Shown here: one piece after another, positions 33,735 to 44,832 of the stretch
Numbering within the stretch: position 1 is the stretch's first letter
Layout: each line of letters starts with the position of its first letter
NCBI GenBank assembly: GCA_013350335.1
Contig: CM023534.1
Location: 22,773,302 to 22,837,301, forward strand
Direction of reading: 5' to 3'
DNA: 64,000 bases
DNA from: Chimonanthus salicifolius
Taxonomy: Eukaryota > Streptophyta > Magnoliopsida > Laurales > Calycanthaceae
Position numbers and translations under genes: made by a program
The notes under the pieces: generated by a model
Told to the model about the DNA's origin: nothing
Seen by the model: the letters and a program-made list of their open reading frames with translations, nothing else
Databases searched by the model: none

Positions 33735-35325
33735 TTGTATGTTCTAAATTTATAACTCGCAAGCGAATGAACCATTTAATAGTATAGCGTATGATTGCGA
33801 GGTTGATCCCATAAGGAACATGCAAAGTATATGCAAAAACAAATGTATGAAATTGAAATTGTGTGATTTAAGAAAAATATATCTTAGAAATAATCTAAAC
33901 GTGAAAATCAAAATTCTAATTTTAGAAATATATTATTAGTTTAGAAACTCTTTAAATTTCTAAAACCAAACCAATAATGGAATCATCATCTAAAATTAAA
34001 ATTTAACCATTATGGAATCTAACTTTCATGAAAAACACCCATCTAGAAATTATAAACAACCCTCCCTCTCAATTAAAAAGAACAAAATTAAGATGCAAAC
34101 ACAATAGTTCTAACCTAGTTCCATTCTTTGTAAAAGAATTGAATAAATAAAAGAAACAAAAAAATAAAATATATAAATATGTACAAGTGGACAGAGTCAA
34201 GTATTCAAACCAGCATCATGTCCCATATTCTGAATAAAATAAATTCACGACCTAGACTATGGAATTTACGTAAAAATCCAACTTCATTCAAGCCTTTCAT
34301 CAAATTTAGTCCCCTAATTAATTGAACCTTAAATCTTAGATTAATCTTGCTATTCTCCGATCTAAGATATTTCAGATGTTCAAAAGAACCTTAAACCTAG
34401 AATAATGTTGTTAATTAAAGATCTAAAATGTGGTTGTCCAAATTAATTACCAAAGGAGGAGTGAAGAACTAAATAGAATCAAACCATCATAATAAAATTA
34501 AAAATTGGACTTTCCAGTAATCTAAATAAATATGCCATAAATTTATTGATGGGAAAAAATAAAGAAGTACAAAATGGAGGAACTCGATTTGAATATACAA
34601 GAATTACAATGTATAAATAAAAAATTCACCAACCTGAAATCCCTTATGAAATTCAAACTCTACACAGTAATTTCTTGATTCTCTCCTGTCCTTCTCTCAA
34701 TGTCAGCTCTATCCTTGCTCTGGTGGAATTTTACTGTGTCCCAAAACCCGTATTTATAGTGTGAAGAGATTGGGAATTAAGATGGAGAAACCAATGTGGG
34801 ACTTTGGAGAATTCGTGTGTGGAGAATGGAATGTGTAGTTGGAGAAAAAAATCTCCACTCAGAAAATCCATATCTATCTTGATCTCATGCCCATTTGAAT
34901 GTATCCAACATTGAGGCCACATTCATTGCATTATTCTTTCCAAAATTATTTCTATTTCTCTCCAAAAAACCAATCCTAATCTATTCCATATCTCGTTGGT
35001 TGAATATTGCAATGCATCATATAGATGTTGCTTTGCTTGAACGAATTGAGATTTTGGAAAGTTCCACTTATTGGACACTTGGCATTCACAACATGGCCCC
35101 CTCGAATTTAACTAAAAAATCCAATGAAGAATTCGAATCTATTGGGCTTTGATTTGATTTGGACTTGGATCAAAACTTGGGCTTTTATTTGGCCTAGTGG
35201 ACTTTAGCTCATGAACTTGAATTGCAGGCTTGGACTTCAGGCTTCAGCGAAAAATGGGCCCATTTCTATGTTTATAAAAATTTACCACCTTTACAATTTT
35301 GCACAGCTAAAAAATATTATTACAG
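33735..35325 (-). repeat. Tat/Ogre-like 5' LTR, outer end missing
   Basis: Homologous to 26,194-27,675 with extra sequence at 33,770-34,030. Homology ends near 35,325, about 150 bp short of the LTR start seen in the partner, and the next bases already belong to G1 pol. Confidence 0.7.
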
Positions 35326-35339
35326 TAAAACAGTCTACA

Positions 35340-36208
35340 AAATATACATTAAAGGATAGTCTGATATATAAGGGTTCAAAGTTGTGCATACCAAGAGACG
35401 TGGATCGATTGCAGTAAGTTTGAGAGGCTAATACTTCCAAAGTGGCAGGACATTTGCAGTTGAGAAGACGCTGCTTAATCTATGTCGTTATTTCTTTTGG
35501 CCGAAAATTCAATAGGATGTAGCATGTTACATTAAGGGATGTGTGCTATGCAACAGATCGAAGCCCTCAAATAATGAGTTAGGACTGTACACACCATTAC
35601 TAGTACATACGAGGCCATGAGAAAGTATTTCGATAGATTTCTTAGGGTGATTGCCAAATGCCAAATCCGGCCATGACTACTTGTTTGTCATGTTGGATCG
35701 TTTTAGCAAGATGGTAGTACTCATTCAATGTAAGAAAACAGTGACAAGGGAGGCAGCAACGAAGTTGTTCTTCGAACATGCATGGGAACATTTTGGATTT
35801 CCTACTTTGATTATCTCAGATCAGGGTAGTTGTTTCCTAAGTCATTTTTTGAGTTTTTTGTGGGGAATGATGGACACTAAGCTGAAGTGGAGCACAACCT
35901 TTCATCCACAAATAGATGGACAAATAGAGGTTGTGAACATGACAATGTTGCACCTCCTTCGAGGCTACAATTCCAAGTGCCCAAAAACTTGGGACGAAAG
36001 CCTACCTTATCTGCAGTTTGGTTTCAATCGTGCTTTCCATTGTTCAACACAAAAGTCACCTTTCGAGGTTTGTTTGGATTACTTGCCTCAAAATTCTTTT
36101 AATTTGACTTTCACCATTGGAGACAGTCAGTTAGAAGGAAGGGAAGAGGAGGACAGGGCCAAAGCTCAACAGGTTTTAGAACGGATTACCAAGGTGTATA
36201 AAGAAGTT
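35340..36208 (+). pseudogene. G1 integrase region
   Basis: A gypsy integrase fragment. The 5' part, broken by frameshifts, shows the HHCC zinc-finger neighbourhood (YKGSKLCIPRDVDRLQ ... CVLCNRSKPSNNELG). From 35,651 an open frame continues the core: LFVMLDRFSKMVVLI, LIISDQGSCF and the Glu in DGQIEVVNMTML, so the three catalytic acidic positions of this piece are kept. The piece ends with DSQLEGREEEDRAKAQQVLE, after which similarity to the sister element G2 stops. RT and RNase H upstream are deleted. Confidence 0.75.
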
Positions 36209-37240
36209 GAATTAATAATTTTATGAGAATTAACGATTTTTATTAAATCTATATAAAATAAAAATAAAATTTTGTGAAACATAATTCTTAAATACTATTC
36301 ATCAATTAAAAAATAACAATATATCTCATAATAACATTATATAATTTTTATAGATTCCTTTTCATAATTATAATTTTAAAGAAGCACATGCATTCTACCA
36401 GTAAGAAGTAAGATAAAGAAAAAATATTTTTTACATAGTATTTTATGTCAAATCTTAAGAAACAAATAAAAAATGTCAATACATCTTTTCATAAAAATTC
36501 ATAATTTTTCCAACGTGAAATATATTACATAATAGTCGGGTGCTCTAAGAGGCTTAGATCATAAAAAGAAAAAAATTAGTGGCAGTCATTGTGGATGCAA
36601 TGATTGAACTATGTTGATTGGGCGACCTTCATTATAAGATTTTACATGTCAATTTATTATCATCACTATCTTTGTTGTCGCCATCGTCATCGTCATCAAA
36701 GCTTTAGTTAAATGGATAATTTGGATGGAAAATCTCAAGAGAGATTTTATCATTCAATTATTATGATATGTAAATAACTTAGATTCGATTCGCTATAGAC
36801 TCTAATCATTATTGTCATTGTGTTTTAAAATTTTGTTAATTTATAATTGCTTTTCAAAATATATTTCTCATTTTAATTCTGTTATAAAATATAATATGAA
36901 AATTTTTGAGATAAAAAAATCATTTAAAGTTATTAATTTTTAAAGAACTTAAAATATGACTTTATTAGTTCCATTAACATAGACTATGCAATTTCTTTTA
37001 AATTCTATATATTTGAGGTCATTAAATATTAAAAGTATATTTTAAAATATCTTTTGCTTAATAGGGGTGAAGATGAGGTAAAAAGGGGTAAGGGTTTCCT
37101 GAAAACCTCCATGCTTCAAAGGGTTTTCAAAAATGATGATGGAGGGGTAAAAATTTAAATTTTTACCCTTAACCCTCCACTACCAATCAAGGGTAATGGG
37201 GGATAACCCCCTATTACCACCGATTAACCCCCATCCAAAC
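36209..37240. other. AT-rich DNA interrupting G1 pol
   Basis: Sits between integrase and the pol C-terminus, where G2 has no such sequence. Its right end CCATCCAAACACAACCC resembles Harbinger/Tourist-type termini, but no matching left terminus or TSD was found. No gene. Confidence 0.35.
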
Positions 37241-37250
37241 ACAACCCATA

Positions 37251-37368
37251 TATGCAATGTACTCATTCATCAATGCTGAGAACTTGAAGTTTTTTGAACC
37301 TTCTCTAGTTGATGAAGACTTAGACCAGGGCACTTGTTTGCCATCTATTGATGATTTGGGGGTGGAGT
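37251..37368 (+). pseudogene. G1 pol C-terminal end
   Basis: An open piece encoding AMYSFINAENLKFFEPSLVD then a short acidic tail and TGA, the same ending as in G2 (14,520). Terminal part of a gypsy polyprotein after integrase. Confidence 0.7.
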
Positions 37369-37557
37369 GAAAGATCCACTGTCTCAAGATTGCATTCATG
37401 AGAAGAAAGTGACAGAGACTCGGCGGCAAAAGTATGACTCTTTTCGTATCGGCAGGAAATGACAACTACCAAGTCAGTCGAAGTGCTATAGTCGAGACAA
37501 GGGAACCAAAGCGTTCCCCCATCTGCAATTTTAGATTTAGCAGGAGTTAAATCATCT

Positions 37558-37572
37558 AAACAGGGGGATCTA
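37558..37572 (+). other. G1 polypurine tract
   Basis: AAACAGGGGGATCTA directly before LTR start TGATCC. Confidence 0.7.
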
Positions 37573-38076
37573 TGATCCAGGAGGATCTACATGCAGTATA
37601 GTCGCATAATCTGAGAACAAGTCACTCAAAGTCTGAGAAAAAATCATTAAGTCGATCCATCAGTAGACTGAATGGCATTCAGTCGATCCATCACTTGACA
37701 CATCAGTCGACTAAAGACTGACTGTAAAATAAAGAAGTCTCTGATATATTCAGTCGATCTACCAGTCGACTGAAGACTGTCTGTAAACTCTCTGACTGAG
37801 CCATCGATATATAAGCAGTTAGTCGTCTGATTGATCAACTGACATGCATCAAGTGTCAATTATTGGCAGTTCTTATCAGTTTTCTTTTACTTTTCATGTA
37901 AAATGGACGGTTCCTCGCAGTTGGAACAAATCCAGAGAGTCTGTACATGAATTTTTGGAGAAGAATAGAAAAAAGAAACAAAATGAGGAAGATTCTTCCC
38001 AAAAATCTTGTCTCTTGTCTCTCTCTCAATCTCTCTGACCTTATACTTCCTCATTTTAGAATCCAATTATAGATCA
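37573..38076 (+). repeat. G1 3' LTR
   Basis: 504 bp, TGATCC...AGATCA. Same layout as the 5' LTR: palindromic CAGTCGACTGAA region, GCACGGTTCC-like core and CT-rich end. Confidence 0.75.
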
Positions 38077-38149
38077 ATCGGAGATGCCGACCTTGTGCAC
38101 TATAACACCCACCCACATCATCAGTGACAAACTCAATAGATCCAAATTT

Positions 38150-38373
38150 CCCAAATTCAAGTTAGTCACTGGTACCGCAACTCGTGTCCTACTACGAGCG
38201 TTACTCACGCTATCAAATCTCAAATGTCATTCATGGCCAACTCACGACTCACGTAATTGTGTTTTGCAACGAGTGCTCCCCGCGCCATGAAATCTCAAGT
38301 GCCATGAACTGACAACTCACGAGTCAAGTAATCGTGTCTCGCTACAAGTGCCATCAAATCTCAAGTGCCATGC
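38150..38373 (+). repeat. ~78-bp tandem repeat, left part
   Basis: About three diverged units containing CAACTCACGAGTCAAGTAAT and AAATCTCAAGTGCCAT. The array continues at 46,540 after the Tekay-like insertion. Confidence 0.7.
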
Positions 38374-40123
38374 TGTAACACCCCTCCCTCCCGAGGGTAA
38401 GATCAGAGTGAAATGAGAAAAGATTTCCACGTATCTTTCGTGCTATAATTAGTCTCAAAGCCCAAGGTTTGTTGCGAATGATGTTTTAAAGGTTCCAAAT
38501 ACCATTAATATTATGTCTAACCGATGTTTTAAAGGTTCCAAATACCATTAATATTATGTCTAACCATTATTCATAACAATCTAAATTTAATGAACATGGG
38601 TGATAGGTTGGTGTCCCTTCTATGGCTATGTACTAACCTCAAGTCATAGACTATGGAATTAAATTGTAGGTAATCTCTAACATATTTCATAAACAATAAG
38701 GTGTCATACTCCCAATCTTGAAAAGATTGACCTGCTTTATAGTTTGACAGTAAGGTGTGTTTTCAAGGAGAGTTTCAATATATGAACAATAGTAAAAATT
38801 CTTATAAGACAACAGGATATTGTGTTTCAAATCTTTTCAGCAAAACAACATAAGGTGTTGTCCTTCGTAAAATTTCCAAGTATTGACAAATAGGACAACA
38901 CATACCCTTAAAATTCCCTTTTTAATGTTTTAAGTACTTGAAATCTTAACCCCATGAAACCATATAGTTTTAAATTCCATCAGAAACTGTTATTCTGGAA
39001 TACCAAATTCTGAATTGCTACAGATTATGGAATCATAAAATTTAGTTAATCATTTTAATCCTACCAACAAAAACATAGGAATTCCACAAGTTCCAGATTT
39101 AAGTAAGAATTCATGTGCCCACTTCAGGCCTTGGTTTACCACATTCTGGGACTGAGAACCAGTCCCATGATCTAGCTGACTTGAGGTTAGAAATCAGTCT
39201 ACACTCAGCAATTTTTTTGATGGAATTAGAAGTAAGGAAAAAAGAATAAGGAGACTCCAAGAACGAAAAAAAAAAAAAATGGAGTAAGGGCTTACTGCGA
39301 TGGTGCTTCAAGTGAGAAGTTGAGATGTTACTCGACAAGGCTGATGAAGAGATACAAAATAGCAGGGATGTTGCATTAAGATCTAGCAGATCAAGATTAG
39401 AGGTGATTGCAGACGAGATTGTAGGCGCATGGACGAAATCGAGACTGGTTGCAGAAGGTCTTGCTTGCTGCCCGAGAGATGAAGATAGGAAATCAACTGC
39501 CATCGTATGGGTTTATAGAGTCCATGGTCGGCTGGGTTGTTCCGACTTGAGAGGAATTTTAAGTGAAAGGAAGAATCCAAGTAGGGAAAGGAATGGGGGA
39601 GAAAAGATAGGGTTTCCATTCCAGTTTTGGAGAAGAGAAGGAGGAAAAATAGGATTTCATTTGGGGGAAACTTTCTCTCTACTGCGGTGGTGAGAAGGTT
39701 TTGGGTTTCCTTTTTGTGGGTTAGGGATTTAGGATAAGTACCGAGGGAGGAAGTGTTTTACCGTGAATGGGATTCACGCGTGTGGGTCTTCATGGGCCCA
39801 CACGGTTTGGGTACCCTTTTTATTAACACCACACGTGTATAATTAATATACACCTAATTAAATAACTTTAATGTGAGAATTATTTTGTTAAAGCTAATTT
39901 ATATTGTAAAATCAACCAAGGGGTGTGGGTCCCATGCCCCACCCAAAATTATAAATTTCTAATTGTATAATTCCAATTAAAATTCTAACCTTGCGAATTA
40001 AATTCTAATTTAGTAAATAATTTTTTCATTCACTTAAAAATAAAATATTAAATTTGCATAAACAATATTAGTTACTAAATAAATATTACTCACTGACTCG
40101 CTACTCGGGTTCGGGTCACTACA
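38374..40123 (-). repeat. Tekay-like 3' LTR
   Basis: 1,750 bp. Carries an exact tandem duplication of 43 bp (38,480-38,522 and 38,523-38,565) that the partner LTR lacks, explaining most of the length difference. Confidence 0.9.
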
Positions 40124-40140
40124 ATGCTACCACCTTTTAG
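40124..40140 (-). other. Tekay-like polypurine tract
   Basis: Minus strand CCTAAAAGGTGGTAGCAT directly before the LTR, preceded by TTTTCGGGACGAAAAT. Confidence 0.75.
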
Positions 40141-40189
40141 GATTTTCGTCCCGAAAATTAGATGAAGCTTGGGTCTAAAACAAAATTAC

Positions 40190-40616
40190 ACAAATAACTC
40201 TGGATGGTACTTTCTCATTTTCGATTCCAATTCCCAAGTAGACTCTTCATTCCCATGTCGTTCCCAAACTACTTTGACAAATGGGATTGCCCTGTTTCGT
40301 AGCACTTTCTGCTTTGAATCTATGATCTTGATTGGTCACTCGACGTAGGATACGTTGCCTTGAACATTCAATTCCTTCGATTCTAAAACATGTTATGGGT
40401 CTGGGTTGTTCTTCCGTAGCATTGAGACATGAAATACGTCATGCATACTGGACAATGTGAGGGAAGTGCTAATCGATACACGACCTCACTGATCTTCTCG
40501 AGGATTGGGAATGGCCCAACGAACCTTGGAGATAATCTTCTTTTCTTCCCAAATCTCATCTGGCCTTTTCGCTGTGAAATCTTCAAAAATACCTGATCTC
40601 CCAACTCAAATGCCAA
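40190..40616 (-). pseudogene. Chromodomain region of the Tekay-like pol
   Basis: The minus strand reads FELGDQVFLKISQRKGQMRF and LSPRFVGPFPILEKI (post-integrase GPF/Y-type module). After a frameshift near 40,455 comes a chromodomain: IIDSKQKVLRNRAIPFVKV then VWERHGNEESTWELESKMRK. In chromoviruses this domain targets integration by binding modified histone tails. A stop sits at the expected YEE position before the domain. Not translatable as is. Confidence 0.75.
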
Positions 40617-43600
40617 AGGTCTTCTTCTTCTATCAGTGTAGCTTTTCTGTCGGCTTTGGGCAGTCAGTAAATGCTACCAAATGACTTTAATATGTTCTGT
40701 CGTCTCTGAAACCAAGTCGGGTCCTATGAGTGCAGCCCCACCTGCCTCAGTCCAACAAACTGGAGATCTACAAGGTCTGCCATACAATGCCTCGAAGGGA
40801 GCCATTTGGAGGCTCGCTTGATAACTGTTGTTATATGAGAATTCCACCAATGGGAGGTGTTCCTCCCAATTGCCCTTGAAATTGTGCATGCAAGCTCTCA
40901 ACATGTCCTCCAACGTCTGTATAGTCCTTTTGTACTGTTTGTCAGTCTGTGGATGAAACGCTGTGCTATACAGTAGATATGTGCCCATGGCTTTCTGTAA
41001 ACTCTGCCATACTCTTTCTGTGAATCTACCATCACGATCTGACACAATTGTCTTGGGTATCCCATGCAATCTAACAATGTCCTTTATGTGGCGTCTACCC
41101 AATTTCTCTGAGGAGTCTGTCGTTTTGATAGGTATGAAGTGTGCTGACTTGGTGAGACGGTCAATTATTACCCAAATTGCATCATTGCCCTTAGGACATC
41201 TAGGCAATCCCGTCACGAAGTCCATCGCGATGTGCTCCCACTTCCACTCTGGAATGGTAAGGGGTTGGAGCAAACCAGGTGGCTTCCGATGTTCTGCTTT
41301 TACTCTCTAGCATGTCAAACATTTGGAGACATAATCTGCCATATCCTTCTTGAGTCCACATCACCAGTACTGTCTCCTGAGATCTCGATACATTTTTGTA
41401 CTTCCGGGGTGTATTGAGAATCTAGATTTATGGGCTTCTGTCAGTATTTGTTCCCTGCAGTCATTGGTATATAGACTCTGCCTTTGAACATGAGACCCTA
41501 TTCTGGCCGCAGTTGCCAATCTTGCATTGTCTCCCCTGCAGTTAGCTTGGCCCATAACTCTGTCACTCTGGATCCGATTTTTGTGCCTGCTCAATCTTTG
41601 ATGTCATAGTAGAGTATATCATTAAGTTGTACAGACGTCCTCTGCTGCTTATATGCAAATTCAAATTGTCAATCGCTGATAGCATCTCCCACTCTTGCCT
41701 AATCATACTTGCTATGGTTCCATGAGGTCTACGACTAAGTGCATCTGCAACATTGTTTGCCTTGCTCGGATGGTATTGAAGGGTGAAGTCATAATCCTGG
41801 AGATATTCCATACATCTTCTCTGGCTCAAGTTGAGGTCTTTCTGCACAAACAAGTATTTCAAACTTTTATGATCGGAGAAAACTTCAAACTTCTCCCCAA
41901 AAAGATAGTGCCGCCAACTTTTGAGAGCGAATACCACAGCTGCTAGTTCCAAATCGTGAACATGATAGTTTCGCTCATGTACTTTCAATTGTCGAGAACC
42001 GTAAGCCACTACTCGTGTATTTTGGGTGAGTGAGCATCCCAGTCCTTCACCTGAAGTATTACAATACACTTCATAATCTTTGCCTCTCTTAGGAATAATT
42101 AAGATAGGAGCTGTTATGAGTCTTTCTTTCAGTTCTTCAAATCTCCTGTTACATTTTTCTGACCATTCAAACTTGACTCCCTTTTGAGTCAAACGGGTGA
42201 GTGGAGCTACAATCTAGGAGAAATCTATAATGAATTTTCGATAGTACCCCGCTAATCCCAGAAAACTTCGGACTTCGGTGACATTCCGAGGAGGTTTCCA
42301 ATCTTTTACAGTTGCTACCTTTGTTGGATTCACTGATATCCCATCTGCCGTCACAATATGTCTTAAGAAATTCACTTTGGATAGCCAGAATTCACACTTA
42401 CTAGCCTTTGCAAATAGTTTATTTCTTCTCAAGGTTTCCAAGATGATCCACAAATGTTTAGCATGTTCCTCTTCCCTTGTGGAGTAAATGAGGATGTCAT
42501 CAATGAACACAATCACAAACTTATCTAGATATGGGAGGAATATCCGATTCATCAGATCCATGAAAATTGTCGGTGCATTTGTCAGTCCAAAGGGCATTAC
42601 CACATATTCATATAGTCCATATCTCGTTCTGAAGACCGTCTTTTCTATATATTCTTCCTTGACTCTAATCTGATGGTACCCTGACATAAGATCTATCTTA
42701 GAGAAACAATTGGATCCTTTAAGTTGATCAAACAAATCGTCAATCCGGGGTAATGGATACTTATTCTTGATGGTGGTTTGATTTAGCTGTCGATAATCCT
42801 CGTACATTCGTAGGGAGCCATCTTTCTTCTTAACAAATAGTGCCGGTGCTCCCCATGAAGAAGTGTTGTATCGGATGAATCCCAACTGTAACAATTCGTC
42901 AATCTGTTTCTTCATCTCAGACATCTCAACGGGTGCCATCCGGTAGTGTGGAAGTGACACCGGTTCAGTACCCGGAAACAATTTGATTTCAAAGTCAATC
43001 TCTCGGTTAGGAGGTAAGACTTCGGTTGGAAAGATGTCAGCAAAATCTTTCACTATGGGCAGTAGAGTAGGAATAGGTGACTCTTCTATCTTAATACTAT
43101 TTAATAGTATTCGCCCAATTTCATTCTGTGGTTTGCTAGATATAGTAAATTTTTGCTTATCTCCATGTATAATGAACCTCTGTCCTTCTGGTGACCAAAA
43201 TGTTACCTTCCTGCGATAACAATCAATGCATGCCTGATATGTGGATAGCCAATCCATTTCGAATATTACATCGAACTCTGTCATATCGATTACAAGGTAA
43301 TCAAACTTGAATTTAAAGTCAGCCAATTCGGTGTCCACTGATGTGTAAATTAGACCAAGGGATGTGTCGCCAATAGCTGACGTTATGGTAAGTGCAGATG
43401 ATAATGATTGTACAAGTAAACTCATAGCGGAAACCATGGATGCAGCCATAAAGGAATGTGATGCTCCAGAATCAAATAAAGCTACTACATATGAACTACC
43501 AATAATCGTCATGCCTTGAATCACATAATGATTTGCCGCCTTTGGTGTGGGAACAAGAGAATATGTTCGTCCGGAGGCCACTGGAGCAGATGATTGTCCC

Positions 43601-43740
43601 AGTTGAGTCTGAGCTTGGGACATATGGGATTGTACTGGTCTACCTGGCGGATGATAAAAAGTTCGCGCTTGGGATGTCTGTTGGAGTTGTGGACGATGCC
43701 TCTTGATATGACCCGCCTGCCTGCACTGAAAACATGTGAA
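40617..43740 (-). pseudogene. Tekay-like pol: protease, RT, RNase H, integrase
   Basis: Protease [11 protein letters not shown] near 43,470. RT (about 42,900-42,400): [17 protein letters not shown], the catalytic [27 protein letters not shown]. RNase H (42,192-41,700): [15 protein letters not shown], where family members usually have Asp in place of the Asn, then HNLELAAVV-like and SDHKSLKYL. Integrase (41,470-40,674): zinc-finger residues around HKSRFSIHPGSTKMY, then IAMDFVTGLPRCP and TIVSDRDGRFTE. At the third catalytic position Lys (QTDKQYKRTIQ) stands where Glu is normal. Stops at 42,211 (TAG), 41,350 (TGA at a Trp site), 41,307 (TAG at a Gln site) and 40,676 (TAG); frameshift near 41,590. 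Confidence 0.9.
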
Positions 43741-44582
43741 GAATTTTTAGATGTTTTGCCCGCATGTGCTGAAGCTGGAGGATGATTGGAATTTTGTATG
43801 CTAGTGGACATTGTAGGTGTGGAGGCTGAAGGGTATCTGGGGTTTGGGCGGAATTTCTTGTGGGGTCAGTAATTGTTCCCGTTGTTCTGCCTCATTTTAT
43901 TTTCATTGTAGTATGCATTTTCCATCAGATCTTTCTGAACAATACTTGCTCTATGGGTTATTTCCGCTAGAGTCGTGCAATGAAGAGGTACTACCCATGA
44001 TTTGATAGCTGGTCGAAGTCCTCTCTCGAACTTACGAGTCTTCTTGGACTCAGTGTCAACCATATACAGTGCATAACGAGAGAGTCGTATAAATTCCTGC
44101 TGGTAATCTGCAACAGTCATGCCCTTCTGTGCCAGGTTTATGAATTCTTAAGCCTTAACCTCTTTCTCTGCCACCTGGAATTAGTTTGCTAGAAACAAGT
44201 CTGTGAAAGCTTCCCAAGTCATTCTCACCGCCGAATGATTCCTTTTTGTCGACTTCCACCATTGGCTTGCATTGCTGATGAGTTGTGATGTGGCCAAGAG
44301 GATTCTATTCTGGTCTCCAGTGATTTGTAATAATTCCAGAATCTCCGTGATGTTTTCAATCCAGTTCTCCTCTTCTAGGTGTCCTTCAGTTCCCTTAAAG
44401 TGAGGGGGACGTTGTTGTTGAAAATCCCTCACCATGGCCCGTTTTCGTGAATCAGTGGCGAAGGTCGCGTCGGTTCCACCCTGTGCAGCTTGCATCACCG
44501 TATGCACCAAGTTTTGCAGAAAACCTTGGACCTCAGGTGTCACGGGAGGATTGTTGACGTTGGTCTCATCGACACGTCCCAT
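43690..44582 (-). pseudogene. Tekay-like gag
   Basis: Starts MGRVDETNVNNPPVTPEVQG at 44,582. Contains the gag core with FKGTEGHLEEENWIENI and YQQEFIRLSRYALYMV, and a CCHC-like knuckle [15 protein letters not shown] near 43,700 whose last Cys is Arg. In-frame stops near 44,178, 44,150 and 43,866 and a frameshift near 43,740. Gag would form the particle in which reverse transcription occurs. Confidence 0.85.
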
Positions 44583-44818
44583 GTTTTGTCGAGGGCGTCT
44601 CCCTCCGGTGCGTCCTCATCATGTACGCATTTTCCTATCCCAAGAAACAAACATTAGAATTCCATTCACCAGGTAACTTATAAGAGTTCCCATCCTAACA
44701 TAGTACCATATCGACGAATAAACATCGCTACATATCGTCGCTCAGGGTGTGATTGGGGAAATTTCTACTCGTTCTGTTTGTATTTGACTTAGGGAGTTCC
44801 CTTATTTTGCTTTTCGAC

Positions 44819-44830
44819 GCTCTGATACCA
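44819..44830 (-). other. Tekay-like primer-binding site
   Basis: Minus strand TGGTATCAGAGC, two bases after the 5' LTR; initiator-Met tRNA type. Confidence 0.9.
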
Positions 44831-44832
44831 AC

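Larger units (their letters stand above)
26194..35325 (-). mobile_element. Large non-coding Tat/Ogre-like LTR element
   Basis: Minus strand. LTRs at 26,194-27,675 and 33,735-~35,325; PPT and PBS in the expected places. The ~6.06-kb interior has no gag, protease, RT or integrase that I can read, even after allowing for its nested insertions (29,374-~31,000 and 31,879-32,530), so it fits a large retrotransposon derivative moved by proteins from elsewhere. It sits inside G1. The outer part of the 5' LTR (right side) is missing and the adjacent G1 sequence is also deleted. Confidence 0.7.
25383..38076 (+). mobile_element. Old Ty3-gypsy element (G1) split by nested insertions
   Basis: Plus-strand element of the same family as G2. 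5' LTR 25,383-25,940, PBS at 25,943, gag start to 26,193, then a Tat/Ogre-like insertion (26,194-~35,325). After this it resumes in pol at the integrase zinc-finger region (35,340-36,208), is broken again by AT-rich DNA (36,209-37,240), and finishes with the pol C-terminus, polypurine tract and 3' LTR (37,573-38,076). gag remainder, protease, RT and RNase H are missing. Flanks AATGG and ATCGG are not a clean TSD, so the pairing of the two LTRs as one element is inferred from orientation and order. Confidence 0.6.
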
